Notes: a model not told the origin generated them from the letters alone. A DNA stretch of 64,000 nt from Chryseomicrobium aureum (GCF_016909155.1 NZ_JAFBFG010000001.1:372001-436000); one strand, 5' to 3'; positions 8,668-16,460 are shown, counted from the stretch's first letter. Numbers and translations are program-made.

Positions 8668-10063
8668 TTTAGAGCGACAGTTGGCTGAGCGATTTGGGTT
8701 CCCTGCTTTTAGAATAGGGCAAGAAGATGTTATTCGTAACTTCTTAGAGGGACGTGACGTGTTAGCCGTTCTGCCCACTGGAACAGGAAAATCTATACTC
8801 TATCAATTTCCGAAGCCCTATTATAGTGGGGCAGTTGTGATTGTATCACCACTAGTTTCGTTAATGATGGATCAAGTGGAACAATTGCGTTTAAAAGGCG
8901 TCAAAAGAGTAGTAGCACTTACTTCTTTTCAATCAGTCGGTGAACGTAAAAATACTTTACGCAACTTGCATACTTTCGACTATGTATTTGTTTCTCCTGA
9001 AGTAATGCAAACAGAACAGGTGAAGCATGCTTTAAAAAGTTTACATATAGGGTACTTTGTATTTGATGAAGCACATTGTCTAACACAATGGGGATATGAT
9101 TTCCGTCCTGATTATTTGCGAGCAGCAGAATGGATACATAAAGAATTTAACAAACCATTACTTGCATTGACGGCAACAGCCTCTCCGCAAGCTCGCCAAG
9201 ATATCAAAAATTTATTGAAAAGACCGGATATGGTAGAAGTTGTGAGGTCAGTTGATCGACCTACTATAGCAGTAGAATCCATCGTAGTAGACTCTGAATC
9301 ATCTCGAGAAAAAGAAATTGTTCAACAAATTACCACGCTTAGTGGACCTGGAATTCTCTATACCCAGTCTAGAAAGAAGGCTGTTTATTACGCAGCACAA
9401 TTACGAAAAAAAGGCATTCGTGCAGCGGCTTATCATGGCGGGATGGAAACGATGGATCGCACGCTTATTCAGCAACAGTTTTCATTAGGGCAACTAGACT
9501 GGGTATGTGCAACAAATGCTTTTGGAATGGGCATCCATAAAGAAGATATTCGGCAAGTCATTCATGATCATATTCCAACATCGGTTAGCAACTATTTGCA
9601 GGAGATTGGACGTGCTTCACGAGATGGAAAGCAGTCCTTTGCAACACTTTATTATCATCCTGACGATGTCTCAAAAAGCGTGTATATAGCAACTTCGGAC
9701 ATTCCTGATGAACAGGACATACAGATGTTTCGTGAAATGGAGATTGGAGAACAGAAGCAGCGTATCTTAGACTATTGGAAAACAAAATTGGATGATAAAC
9801 ACCTTGTAGAATTGTTTGAAGGGATACGAAGTACAAAACAACGAGACATTTATTCTTTGTATAATTTACTAACTTCTTCTCGTTGCATCCGTAGTTCATT
9901 AGTTGAAGCATTTGGTGAATCTTTGAGTGAGCGACCAGAAATCTGCTGTTCAAACTGTACAAATACTTTGCTAGCTAAGCAAAGCTTAAAACTAAAAGAC
10001 CAGAGTCAAATAGATAACTCAAAATTGGATTATTCGACAAGACTCGCACAATTATTCCCTTAA
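8660..10063 (+). CDS. recQ: RecQ-family ATP-dependent DNA helicase
   Basis: 3'-5' DNA helicase of the RecQ family; B. subtilis calls the gene at this position recS (ypbC). Walker A is PTGTGKS (about residues 39-45), the DEAH box is FDEAHCLTQWGYDFRPDY, motif VI is the QEIGRASRDG segment, and a C-terminal cysteine group (CIRSS...CCSNC) forms the zinc-binding domain. At 467 aa it is the short form with no clear HRDC domain. The start ATG has GGAGGGG nearby and lies inside the end of ypbB. Confidence 0.93.
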   Translation: MSNLERQLAERFGFPAFRIGQEDVIRNFLEGRDVLAVLPTGTGKSILYQFPKPYYSGAVVIVSPLVSLMMDQVEQLRLKGVKRVVALTSFQSVGERKNTLRNLHTFDYVFVSPEVMQTEQVKHALKSLHIGYFVFDEAHCLTQWGYDFRPDYLRAAEWIHKEFNKPLLALTATASPQARQDIKNLLKRPDMVEVVRSVDRPTIAVESIVVDSESSREKEIVQQITTLSGPGILYTQSRKKAVYYAAQLRKKGIRAAAYHGGMETMDRTLIQQQFSLGQLDWVCATNAFGMGIHKEDIRQVIHDHIPTSVSNYLQEIGRASRDGKQSFATLYYHPDDVSKSVYIATSDIPDEQDIQMFREMEIGEQKQRILDYWKTKLDDKHLVELFEGIRSTKQRDIYSLYNLLTSSRCIRSSLVEAFGESLSERPEICCSNCTNTLLAKQSLKLKDQSQIDNSKLDYSTRLAQLFP

Positions 10064-10130
10064 GTATCATTTACTTTCACACTTCAATTCGGCATAATTA
10101 GACAAAAGAACGCATGTGGGGGCAAGTATC

Positions 10131-10709
10131 ATGGCAAATAATGACTATCAAAAAAGGCTAGATGAGCATCGAAAACCTATTGACGAGCCTGTAACAGCCA
10201 CTCGTAGAGCTCGTCACCAGAAGAAGATAAAAAAACAATCTTCTAAAACTCCACGTAGTTGGTTTTTGCCTACATTGTTTACGTTGGGGATTATTTCACC
10301 AATCATTTTATTTGTATATGTTTCTGTGTTTTATAATCCACTAGCAAATGAAGTACCTGCCAATCAACAAGTCATTCAATTAGACGTTCAACCTGTTACT
10401 CCAGTGCAGCAGGAGGAGGAAGAAGAGCAGGAAGAACAACCTGTAGAAGAAGTAGAGGAAGTTGTCGAGCAAGAACCGGTAGAACAAGAACCAGTAGAAC
10501 AAGAGCCTGTTGAAGAAGTGCAGGAGCCTGTGCAGCAACCAGAGCCACAACAACCAGCAGCTCGCACACACACTGTTCAAGCAGGGGAAACTCTTTATCG
10601 TATAGCGGTTACTTATTACAATGATCCAAGTGCAGTAGACCGAATCAAGCAAGCAAACAATTTAACTTCCAATGAAATTAGTACGGGCCAACAACTCGTA
10701 TTGCCATAG
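10131..10709 (+). CDS. ypbE: YpbE-like LysM-domain membrane protein
   Basis: Predicted cell-wall-associated protein, 192 aa. A basic cytoplasmic N-terminus (RRARHQKKIKKQ) is followed by one membrane helix (about residues 44-65), a long Glu/Pro/Val/Gln linker with tandem EQEPV repeats (about 90-145), and a single C-terminal LysM peptidoglycan-binding domain beginning at HTVQAGETLYRIA. I use ATG 10131; an in-frame GTG at 10116 is possible but less likely. LysM domains bind GlcNAc in peptidoglycan, so the linker probably spans into the wall. No catalytic domain is present. Confidence 0.82.
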   Translation: MANNDYQKRLDEHRKPIDEPVTATRRARHQKKIKKQSSKTPRSWFLPTLFTLGIISPIILFVYVSVFYNPLANEVPANQQVIQLDVQPVTPVQQEEEEEQEEQPVEEVEEVVEQEPVEQEPVEQEPVEEVQEPVQQPEPQQPAARTHTVQAGETLYRIAVTYYNDPSAVDRIKQANNLTSNEISTGQQLVLP

Positions 10710-10747
10710 CAGCTCGCTCCTTAGGGGGGCGAGTTGTTCGTTTCCTT
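10710..10747 (+). terminator. Probable terminator after ypbE
   Basis: An 11-bp stem (10710-10720 with 10726-10736, including G-T pairs) begins right after the stop codon. The T tract behind it is broken (TTCGTTTCCTT), so strength is uncertain. Confidence 0.6.
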
Positions 10748-10766
10748 AAAGAAAGAAGGAGAAACT

Positions 10767-11489
10767 ATGTTGGTTTTAGTGAAAACAGGACTTCAACTCG
10801 TGTATTATATGAAACGTTTAGCGACTGAAGTCAATATCAAACATCATGTCGTCCATACATCGAAGTTTTCACAATCTGTGCGATGTTTATTTATCTCAGA
10901 TGTTCATCAACGAACTATTCCTAAGTCGTTCACCAAATGGTCCTATGATTTTGTGTTGATTGGAGGCGACCTGGTTGAAGGCGGTGTTCCGCTGTCTCGC
11001 GTCGAAAAAAATATTCAGCGCTTGTCTGCAGTTGGTCCCTGTTATTATGTCTTTGGAAATAATGATAGAGAAGTAGGGGAACACGAACTTCTTCAGCTGT
11101 TTTCAAAATACGATGTGAAGGTATTATCAAATAGAACTGAAAGACTTGAAACAATTCCAATGCAAATTGTTGGGATTGACGATGGCTATACTGGTACAGT
11201 AGATATAGACAAAGCATTTGAAGATGTTGATCCATCCATTTTCACTCTATTTATGACACACTCACCTCATTATTTTTCTAAAATAGAGGGTATTGATTTA
11301 GAAGTTGCAGGTCATCACCACGGTGGACAGATCCGATTTTTAAATTATGGCATTCAACCAGTTGGAACTTTCACAAAGAGAAATAATCGGCATAGTTTAA
11401 TTTCAAATGGTTTTGGTACGACAGCACTTCCGTTGCGCCTAGGCGCTGAAAGTGAAGTGCATAGCATTCAGATAGTAGGAAAGAAGTGA
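10767..11489 (+). CDS. ypbG: Calcineurin-like metallophosphoesterase (YpbG)
   Basis: Binuclear metallophosphoesterase, 240 aa. The metal-binding blocks appear in order: SDVH, GGDLVEGG, FGNND, THSP and GHHHGGQ. An N-terminal hydrophobic stretch may associate it with the membrane. Physiological substrate is unknown. ATG 10767 has GAAGGAGAAA immediately upstream. It lies ten bases before ypdA and is probably cotranscribed with it. Confidence 0.85.
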   Translation: MLVLVKTGLQLVYYMKRLATEVNIKHHVVHTSKFSQSVRCLFISDVHQRTIPKSFTKWSYDFVLIGGDLVEGGVPLSRVEKNIQRLSAVGPCYYVFGNNDREVGEHELLQLFSKYDVKVLSNRTERLETIPMQIVGIDDGYTGTVDIDKAFEDVDPSIFTLFMTHSPHYFSKIEGIDLEVAGHHHGGQIRFLNYGIQPVGTFTKRNNRHSLISNGFGTTALPLRLGAESEVHSIQIVGKK

Positions 11490-11498
11490 TAGAACGTG

Positions 11499-12476
11499 AT
11501 GTATGGTGTTGTCATCATAGGAGGCGGACCCTGCGGACTAGCCGCAGCGATTGCCGTAAAAGAACAAGGACTTAGTTATGTTTGTATTGAAAAAGGAAAC
11601 GTAGTGAACGCCATTTATAACTACCCAACGCACCAAACATTTTTCAGTACGAGTGAAAAGTTATCTATTGGAGATGTTCCTTTTCTAGTAGAGGAGAGAA
11701 AGCCAAGAAGGAATCAGGCACTTGTCTATTATAGAGAAGTTGTGAAACGTAAAGAGTTAAAAATAAATACATTTGAATCTGCCAAAAGAATTTCAAAAGT
11801 AGGAGATGTATTTGAAGTTGCTACATCCAAGGACACGTATCAAGGAAAGAACTTGATTTTAGCTACTGGCTACTATGATCAACCGAATTATATGAATATT
11901 CCAGGTGAAGAGCTTGACCATGTCTCCCATTACTTTAAAGAAGGGCATCCTTATTTTCAGCAACGTGTAGTGGTAATTGGTGGGAAAAATTCAGCCATCG
12001 ACGCTGCATTAGAATTAAATAAAGCAGGCGCGTTCGTTGACGTTTTCTACAGAGGGGATACTTATTCTCCAAGTATCAAACCATGGGTCTTACCTGAGTT
12101 TGAAGGGGCAGTCAAAACTGGGGAAATTGCGATGCATTTCTCAACAGAAGTGTTAGAAATCACTTCTGACAGTGTACGTGTAGTAAAGCAAGGGGAAGAA
12201 AACGTAGTACCTGCTGATTTTGTATTCGCGATGACAGGGTATCATCCAAACCGACAGTTTTTATATGACTTGGGTATTGAATTCGATCAAGAGACTGGCA
12301 GACCCTACTTAAATGATGAAACGATGGAGACCAATATTCCAGGCGTGTATATTGCAGGTGTCATAGCGGCAGGAAATAACGCCAACGAAATTTTTATCGA
12401 AAATGGAAGATTTCATGGTGAGTTAATCGCAACACACATTGCAAAAAAGCATAATGAAAAGGAGTTTCTCATTTGA
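11499..12476 (+). CDS. ypdA: YpdA, FAD-dependent bacillithiol disulfide reductase
   Basis: Flavin pyridine-nucleotide oxidoreductase (325 aa) that reduces oxidised bacillithiol with NADPH. It has the N-terminal FAD-binding motif with the conserved cysteine (IIGGGPCGLAAA), a second nucleotide-binding motif in VVVIGGKNSAIDAA, and a C-terminal FAD site (IPGVYIAGVI). In the characterised S. aureus enzyme the cysteine of GGGPCG is needed for activity. bshA, for bacillithiol synthesis, is at 40.4 kb. GTG 11496 is an equally possible start three bases earlier. The stop codon sits in the loop of the gene's own terminator. Confidence 0.9.
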   Translation: MYGVVIIGGGPCGLAAAIAVKEQGLSYVCIEKGNVVNAIYNYPTHQTFFSTSEKLSIGDVPFLVEERKPRRNQALVYYREVVKRKELKINTFESAKRISKVGDVFEVATSKDTYQGKNLILATGYYDQPNYMNIPGEELDHVSHYFKEGHPYFQQRVVVIGGKNSAIDAALELNKAGAFVDVFYRGDTYSPSIKPWVLPEFEGAVKTGEIAMHFSTEVLEITSDSVRVVKQGEENVVPADFVFAMTGYHPNRQFLYDLGIEFDQETGRPYLNDETMETNIPGVYIAGVIAAGNNANEIFIENGRFHGELIATHIAKKHNEKEFLI

Positions 12477-12492
12477 CGAGAAACGCCTTTTT
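12457..12492 (+). terminator. Terminator overlapping the 3' end of ypdA
   Basis: AAAAGGAGTTTCTC (12457-12470) pairs with GAGAAACGCCTTTT (12478-12491) with one mismatch and ends in T residues. The stop codon (12474-12476) lies in the seven-base loop. The sequence is closely related to the terminator at 52218-52257. Confidence 0.82.
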
Positions 12493-12807
12493 CGTGTTTA
12501 TAGGCTTATAATTACTTTCCATACTATCAGAAATGTCATAATTAAAGCCGCTACCGTATCAATTGAGCAACTTATTGTACTAATGGATGCCACTAACGTC
12601 ATAATCAACCGATTTAATGTAATAATCAACCTGATAGTGCACTAAAGTCCATAGGCTCCACCGTGAGATTGCGCAGGAGCCTGAGACGAGGAAACTCACG
12701 CAGCGCCAACGGAAAGCAGCCCCGTAGTGGAAATAAAGTATCATACATGGTACAGGTATTGAAGTAAGACTAAGAGAAATTCAATGGTTAAAGTAATTAG
12801 TGCCAAC
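12493..12807. other. Gene-free stretch with short AT-rich repeats and a GC-rich repeat copy
   Basis: No convincing gene. The left part is AT-rich and repeats the motif ATAATCAACC (12601-12610 and 12622-12631), with a related CATAATTAAAGCC upstream. Positions 12651-12735 hold a GC-rich structured repeat, annotated separately. A short open frame across 12439-12645 overlaps the ypdA end and has no family resemblance or ribosome site. Confidence 0.5.
12651..12735. repeat. GC-rich dispersed repeat element (copy 1)
   Basis: Contains blocks seen again near 52.1-52.2 kb: CTGAGAC and a CGCC-N2-CGGAAAGC type end followed by GTAGTGGAAAT. Internal pairings are GGCTCC (12654-12659) with GGAGCC (12676-12681) and CGTGAG (12662-12667) with CTCACG (12695-12700); these interleave, as in a pseudoknot. 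From memory, elements with CTGCGGGA...CTGAGACC...CGCGGAAAGC blocks are scattered between genes in many Bacillales genomes. Confidence 0.5.
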
Positions 12808-12953
12808 AAAGCCCGGAACCCAGGTCGTCATTTCCCGTGCCATCAGGGTTTTCCCGAGACCCGGCAACGAAGAGGAAAGTGTCCTTCTTTCATCTTACGT
12901 GGGGAGGCTCGGGGAAATCCTCACAGGAAATGGCGACCAGGGTGGAGGGCTTT
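12808..12953. ncRNA. Long rod-like inverted repeat, possible structured RNA
   Basis: The 146-nt segment folds end to end: AAAGCCC with GGGCTTT (12808-12814/12947-12953), a 4x4 internal loop, CCC with GGG, an A/A mismatch, then 13 pairs (12823-12835/12926-12938, one G-T), an asymmetric bubble (10 and 5 nt), another 13 pairs (12846-12858/12908-12920, two wobbles), and a smaller apical stem near 12870-12897. It is visibly richer in GC than its surroundings. The shape (rod with central bubble) recalls 6S RNA, but I cannot match the sequence to any family and see no clear promoter or T-tract terminator. Strand is unknown. Confidence 0.45.
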
Positions 12954-12983
12954 CCAGTTTAGAGTGGCGTTCTCCACATCTAA

Positions 12984-13970
12984 CTAGTCTTCCTCAAAAG
13001 GAGACTGGAAAAAGTGGAACAGTGCCTTGTCGACATCATCTTGATGAAGTGCCGCAAGCAAAGCAAGCCGAGCCTTCTGTCCATTCAAACCATGCGCAAA
13101 ATGAACGCCACGATTTTTTAAATCACGTCCTCCTCCTGCATATCCATAGACGTCGAGAGCAATCCCATTAAAACAGCGTGAAACTAAGACTACAGGAATT
13201 CCGCGATGTTGTAATTTCTCAATCTCGGGCACGAGGGCAGGTGGTATATTTCCTTGTCCAAGTCCTTCTAACACAATCCCATCATAGCCTGTATTAAATA
13301 TGGCTTCGATAATTTCAGGTTCCATTCCAGCATATACTTTTAATAAGCCCACTCGCTTCTCGAGAGTTGCAATTGGTAACGAGGGTGTTCGAAGTGGGGT
13401 ATGATGGAAATGAATAATTTTCTTTGTGACGTGTCCAATGGGTCCGTATGAAGGGGATTGGAACGTACTCACATTGCTAGTATGAGTTTTTGTAACACCT
13501 TCAGCAGTATGAATCTCGTCATTTAGAACGACTAATACTCCTTTTGCATTTGCTTGTTTGTGAAGTGCCACTCGTGAGGCGGTTAATAGATTATATACGC
13601 CATCTGCCCCCAGTTCATTTGAAGAGCGCATAGCTCCTGTCAGTACGATAGGTGTATCCGTCTGAAGCGTTAAGTCTAAAAAATAGGCTGTTTCTTCAAG
13701 CGTGTCTGTACCATGCGTGATAACTACTCCATCGAAATGAGAAGTCGCTAGTTTTTGTTCAATTATCGATTTGAGTTCAAGCATATGCTGTGGCGTAATA
13801 TGTGGGGACGGTAAATTGAACACTTCGAGTTCTTCAATCTCAGCAAGCGCGGCTAATTTATCCAATTCTGCGGATAATGGATTTTTTTCAGATGTCATGA
13901 CGGCAGCAGATTCTGCGTCCGCATGCATAGAGATAGTTCCACCTGTATGCAGCAACAATAATTTTTTCAT
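12984..13970 (-). CDS. ansA: Type I L-asparaginase
   Basis: Hydrolyses L-asparagine to aspartate and ammonia; 328 aa, cytoplasmic type I form with no signal peptide. Both catalytic threonine motifs are present: LLHTGGTIS at the N-terminus and VITHGTDTLEETA near residue 85. The start ATG 13970 is preceded on the minus strand by AAGGAGTG. Divergently transcribed from prsW across a 63-bp gap with an inverted repeat. No aspartase (ansB) or AnsR-type regulator is next to it, unlike in B. subtilis. Confidence 0.94.
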   Translation of the reverse strand: MKKLLLLHTGGTISMHADAESAAVMTSEKNPLSAELDKLAALAEIEELEVFNLPSPHITPQHMLELKSIIEQKLATSHFDGVVITHGTDTLEETAYFLDLTLQTDTPIVLTGAMRSSNELGADGVYNLLTASRVALHKQANAKGVLVVLNDEIHTAEGVTKTHTSNVSTFQSPSYGPIGHVTKKIIHFHHTPLRTPSLPIATLEKRVGLLKVYAGMEPEIIEAIFNTGYDGIVLEGLGQGNIPPALVPEIEKLQHRGIPVVLVSRCFNGIALDVYGYAGGGRDLKNRGVHFAHGLNGQKARLALLAALHQDDVDKALFHFFQSPFEED

Positions 13971-13991
13971 TTTCCCACTCCTTATATAAAA

Positions 13992-14015
13992 TGGTACGAT
14001 AAGAATATAGTACCA
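13992..14015. promoter_or_regulatory. Inverted repeat in the divergent ansA-prsW promoter region
   Basis: TGGTAC (13992-13997) and GTACCA (14010-14015) are separated by 12 bp and centred between the two genes. The left half overlaps a -10-like TACGAT (13995-14000). It could be an operator affecting either gene; no regulator is identified. Confidence 0.35.
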
Positions 14016-14033
14016 CGAGAGGAGGAGAAAAAA

Positions 14034-14726
14034 CTGTTCATACTAGTATCAGTTGCAATTGCACCATCTCTTGCTCTCCTCAGCTATTTCTATTTACGTC
14101 GAGAAATTGAGTCTGAACCAACTAGATTACTTTTTTATTCATTCATATACGGAGCCATCTTAACGTTCCCGATTCTCTTCATTCAATACATAGTGCAGCA
14201 AGAAACTGCTTTAACAGACAACTCGTTTTGGAGTGGCTCTCTATCTGCGATGTTAGAAGAGTTCTTTAAATGGTTGATCTTACTTGTCGCTATCTATCGC
14301 CAAACAAAATTTTCGGATCCTTATGACGGTATTTTGTACGGTGCTAGTGTTGCATTAGGCTTTGCGACTGTGGAGAATATCTTATTCTTGGTTAGTTTTG
14401 GGATAGATAATGCGTTTATCCGTGCACTCCTTCCTGTTTCTAGTCATGCATTGTTTGGAGTTGTGATGGGCTATTATTTAGGAAGAGCTCAGTTTGTGAA
14501 AAAAGGTGAAAAATTACAGTTAACGCTTGCTCTTTTTGCACCCTTACTTTTGCATTTTGTCTATAATTCCATTCTTTATACGGCAGACGATGAAGTAATG
14601 GTATGGTCTGTGTTCATGTTAGGACTTTGGATTTTCGCATTGTCACGTGTTAAGCAAGCGCACATCTTATCGAGAAAGTATCGCCTTATGCAACATCCGT
14701 TTTACGACTCTAATAAGCCTTCTTAA
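14034..14726 (+). CDS. prsW: PrsW-family intramembrane protease, apparent CTG start
   Basis: Multi-pass membrane protease of the PrsW (YpdC) family, 230 aa; in B. subtilis it makes the first cut in anti-sigma factor RsiW. Signature blocks include EEFFKWLIL, YDGILYGASVALGFATVENI and LLPVSSHALFGV. The reading frame extends 53 codons upstream of the first usual start codon (GTG 14193). That extension encodes the first membrane helix and the Glu-Pro region (IAPSLALLSYFYLRREIESE) expected of the family. No ATG, GTG or TTG exists at the 5' end; CTG 14034 lies six bases after GGAGGAG and aligns with the initiator Met of homologues as I recall them. Confidence 0.9.
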   Translation: MFILVSVAIAPSLALLSYFYLRREIESEPTRLLFYSFIYGAILTFPILFIQYIVQQETALTDNSFWSGSLSAMLEEFFKWLILLVAIYRQTKFSDPYDGILYGASVALGFATVENILFLVSFGIDNAFIRALLPVSSHALFGVVMGYYLGRAQFVKKGEKLQLTLALFAPLLLHFVYNSILYTADDEVMVWSVFMLGLWIFALSRVKQAHILSRKYRLMQHPFYDSNKPS

Positions 14727-14736
14727 AACTTTCGAC

Positions 14737-15060
14737 TTGTCGGAAGTTTTATGGATGGTGACTCTCGTTGCAACAGTCCTTATTTAGGTGGGCTTTTGTT
14801 TTGGCAACAATCGAAAATGTCCGCGATGGAGACAAATGTTTCAACAAACTATGCAAGCCGACTCTACAACATCGGTGAGAACATGGATCAGTTAATGGAA
14901 CATATTGATGGCGCTACATTGCTTGCAGATGCTGTACTGGCCTCTGAAGATTCATCAGTTTGAACAAGTCCTTTGTTTTGAGGAAAAGGTTCAAACAAAA
15001 ACTGGACAAGTATATACATTATTTGTAGATGCTGTGACACATAAACTGATAAAGAAATAG
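14737..15060 (+). pseudogene. ypeB: ypeB relic (germination protein YpeB), frameshifted and internally deleted
   Basis: Between prsW and cmk, where Bacillales carry sleB-ypeB, only fragments remain. Frame 1 from TTG 14737 encodes a membrane-helix start (VLWMVTLVATVLI) and stops at 14785-14787. The next frame continues the helix and a coiled segment (GGLLFWQQSKMSAMETNV...) to 14963. The first frame then resumes near 14938 with a YpeB-like C-terminus (FEQVLCFEEKVQTKTGQVY, FVDAVTHKL) ending at 15060, followed by an intact terminator. Intact YpeB is about 450 aa; most of the middle is missing. Homology is by recalled pattern: TM plus coil at the front and a PepSY-like LCYE...INA-TG end. Confidence 0.65.
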
Positions 15061-15079
15061 CATATCAAAGGATAACAGC

Positions 15080-15115
15080 AACTCCTCTAATTACTTCGAT
15101 TAGAGGAGTTTTTGT
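15080..15115 (+). terminator. Terminator after the ypeB relic
   Basis: Perfect 12-bp stem (15080-15091 with 15099-15110), seven-base loop and T tract. It outlived the gene it served and now ends prsW transcripts. Confidence 0.88.
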
Positions 15116-15151
15116 GGTAAACTGTTTCTGATGAACTGGAGGAAACTGACG

Positions 15152-15829
15152 ATGAAAACTATACGTATTGCCATTGATGGACCTGCGGGTGCCGGCAAAT
15201 CAACAATTGCTAAATTAGCAGCAGAAAAATTGAATTATACATATGTTGATACAGGAGCAATGTATCGGGCCATTACATACAAATCAATAAAAAATGGTCT
15301 TGATCTTTCTTCAGAACAAGAAATCGTAAAACTATTAGAAGAGACTAGTATAGAGCTTCAACCCTCTGAAAACGGGCAACAATTGTATTTGGATGGTGAG
15401 AATGTATCGGAAGCTATCCGTACTCAGGATGTGACAGCAAATGTATCACAAGTTGCCGCTCATGCTTTGGTACGTGAAGATTTAGTGAAGCGACAAATGG
15501 TACTTGCAAATACAGGAGGCGTGATCATGGATGGCCGTGACATCGGTACGCATGTCATACCTGACGCTGAACTGAAAATCTTTATGTCAGCATCAGCGGA
15601 TGAGCGCGCTCGCAGACGTTTTGTAGACAATGAAAAAAGAGGCATTCATATTGAATTTGAAGAACTAAAAGCAGACATCATTCGTCGAGATAAGTTTGAC
15701 AGTGAAAGAGAAGCCTCTCCACTTGTTCAAGCAGAAGATGCACTTTATTTAGACACTACTGAATTATCGATAGAGCAAGTGGTAGATGAGATTTATATGC
15801 TTGCAAAGGCAAAGGAGTCTGAACAATGA
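15152..15829 (+). CDS. cmk: Cytidylate kinase
   Basis: Phosphorylates CMP and dCMP with ATP to give the diphosphates, part of pyrimidine salvage and mRNA-turnover recycling. The P-loop is GPAGAGKST near the N-terminus; VDTGAMYRAITY and MDGRDIGTHV are characteristic substrate-binding segments. At 225 aa the length is normal. I use ATG 15152, preceded by CTGGAGGAAACTG; an in-frame ATG at 15131 lies before that ribosome site. A TGGTAAACT at 15115-15123 could be an extended -10. It overlaps plsC by four bases. Confidence 0.95.
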   Translation: MKTIRIAIDGPAGAGKSTIAKLAAEKLNYTYVDTGAMYRAITYKSIKNGLDLSSEQEIVKLLEETSIELQPSENGQQLYLDGENVSEAIRTQDVTANVSQVAAHALVREDLVKRQMVLANTGGVIMDGRDIGTHVIPDAELKIFMSASADERARRRFVDNEKRGIHIEFEELKADIIRRDKFDSEREASPLVQAEDALYLDTTELSIEQVVDEIYMLAKAKESEQ

Positions 15830-16407
15830 ATTTATATCAAGTAGCAAAAACTGTAGTGTATGGTGCTCTTTCGCCTATCTATCGCTTCGATGTTCATGGA
15901 ACAGAAGACTTCCCGAAAGAAGGGGGAGTACTTGTCTGCTCAAATCATATACATGCACTGGATCCACCGGTTGTTGGAATTTTGGCACCAAGACCGGTAC
16001 ATTTTATGGCAAAAGAAGAATTATTTAATGCGCCAATTTTAAAAACTTTAATTCCGAAATTAAATGCTTTTCCTGTTAAACGTGGCATGAGTGACCGGGA
16101 AGCCATGAGAAAAGCAATCCAGCTTCTTAAAGACGGGAATGTGGTCGGTCTTTTTCCGGAAGGTACACGTTCAAAAGATGGCGTTTTAAAAGAGGGTCTA
16201 GCGGGTGCAGGGTTTTTTGCACTACGCGGAGATGCGGTTGTAATTCCTACGGCTATCGTAGGGCCTTATAAGCCGTTCAAACGTCTTAAAGTGATCTATG
16301 GTAAACCAATGGATATGACACCTTTTCGTGAACAACGTGCATCCGCAGACGTTGTGACAGCAGCTATCATGGCTGAAATTCAAAAGCTATTGGATGCACA
16401 TAAGTAA
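15826..16407 (+). CDS. plsC: 1-acyl-sn-glycerol-3-phosphate acyltransferase (PlsC family)
   Basis: Adds the second fatty acid to lysophosphatidic acid to give phosphatidic acid, the precursor of all phospholipids. The acyltransferase motif NHIHALD (the HX4D catalytic pair) and the FPEGTRSKDG motif are both intact; 193 aa is typical. One N-terminal amphipathic segment probably holds it to the membrane. It shares ATGA with cmk, so the two are coupled. Genes of this type next to cmk and the S1 protein gene are common in Firmicutes. Confidence 0.92.
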   Translation: MNLYQVAKTVVYGALSPIYRFDVHGTEDFPKEGGVLVCSNHIHALDPPVVGILAPRPVHFMAKEELFNAPILKTLIPKLNAFPVKRGMSDREAMRKAIQLLKDGNVVGLFPEGTRSKDGVLKEGLAGAGFFALRGDAVVIPTAIVGPYKPFKRLKVIYGKPMDMTPFREQRASADVVTAAIMAEIQKLLDAHK

Positions 16408-16460
16408 AGTTCTAAGAATACTTTTGACCCTCCTGCCATATAGTAGGTAATGGCTAGGTT

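Noticed and set aside
9585-9962. Minus-strand 125-codon frame within recQ
   Set aside because: Antisense shadow of the conserved helicase-coding sequence.
10388-10652. Minus-strand Cys/Ser/Gly/Thr-rich open frames under the LysM gene
   Set aside because: They are the antisense image of the Glu/Pro/Gln/Val repeat region, not a cysteine-rich peptide gene.
12651-12735. IS element or attachment site
   Set aside because: No transposase, terminal repeats or target duplication; resembles a non-coding dispersed repeat instead.
12784-13171. Open frames of 67 and 123 codons between ypdA and ansA
   Set aside because: They cross the rod-like inverted repeat and run into the antisense of ansA, have no ribosome site and read as low-information sequence.
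14751-14963. Stand-alone 70-aa gene after prsW
   Set aside because: Its sequence continues a membrane helix begun in another frame and fits a decaying ypeB better than an independent gene; no ribosome site precedes it.
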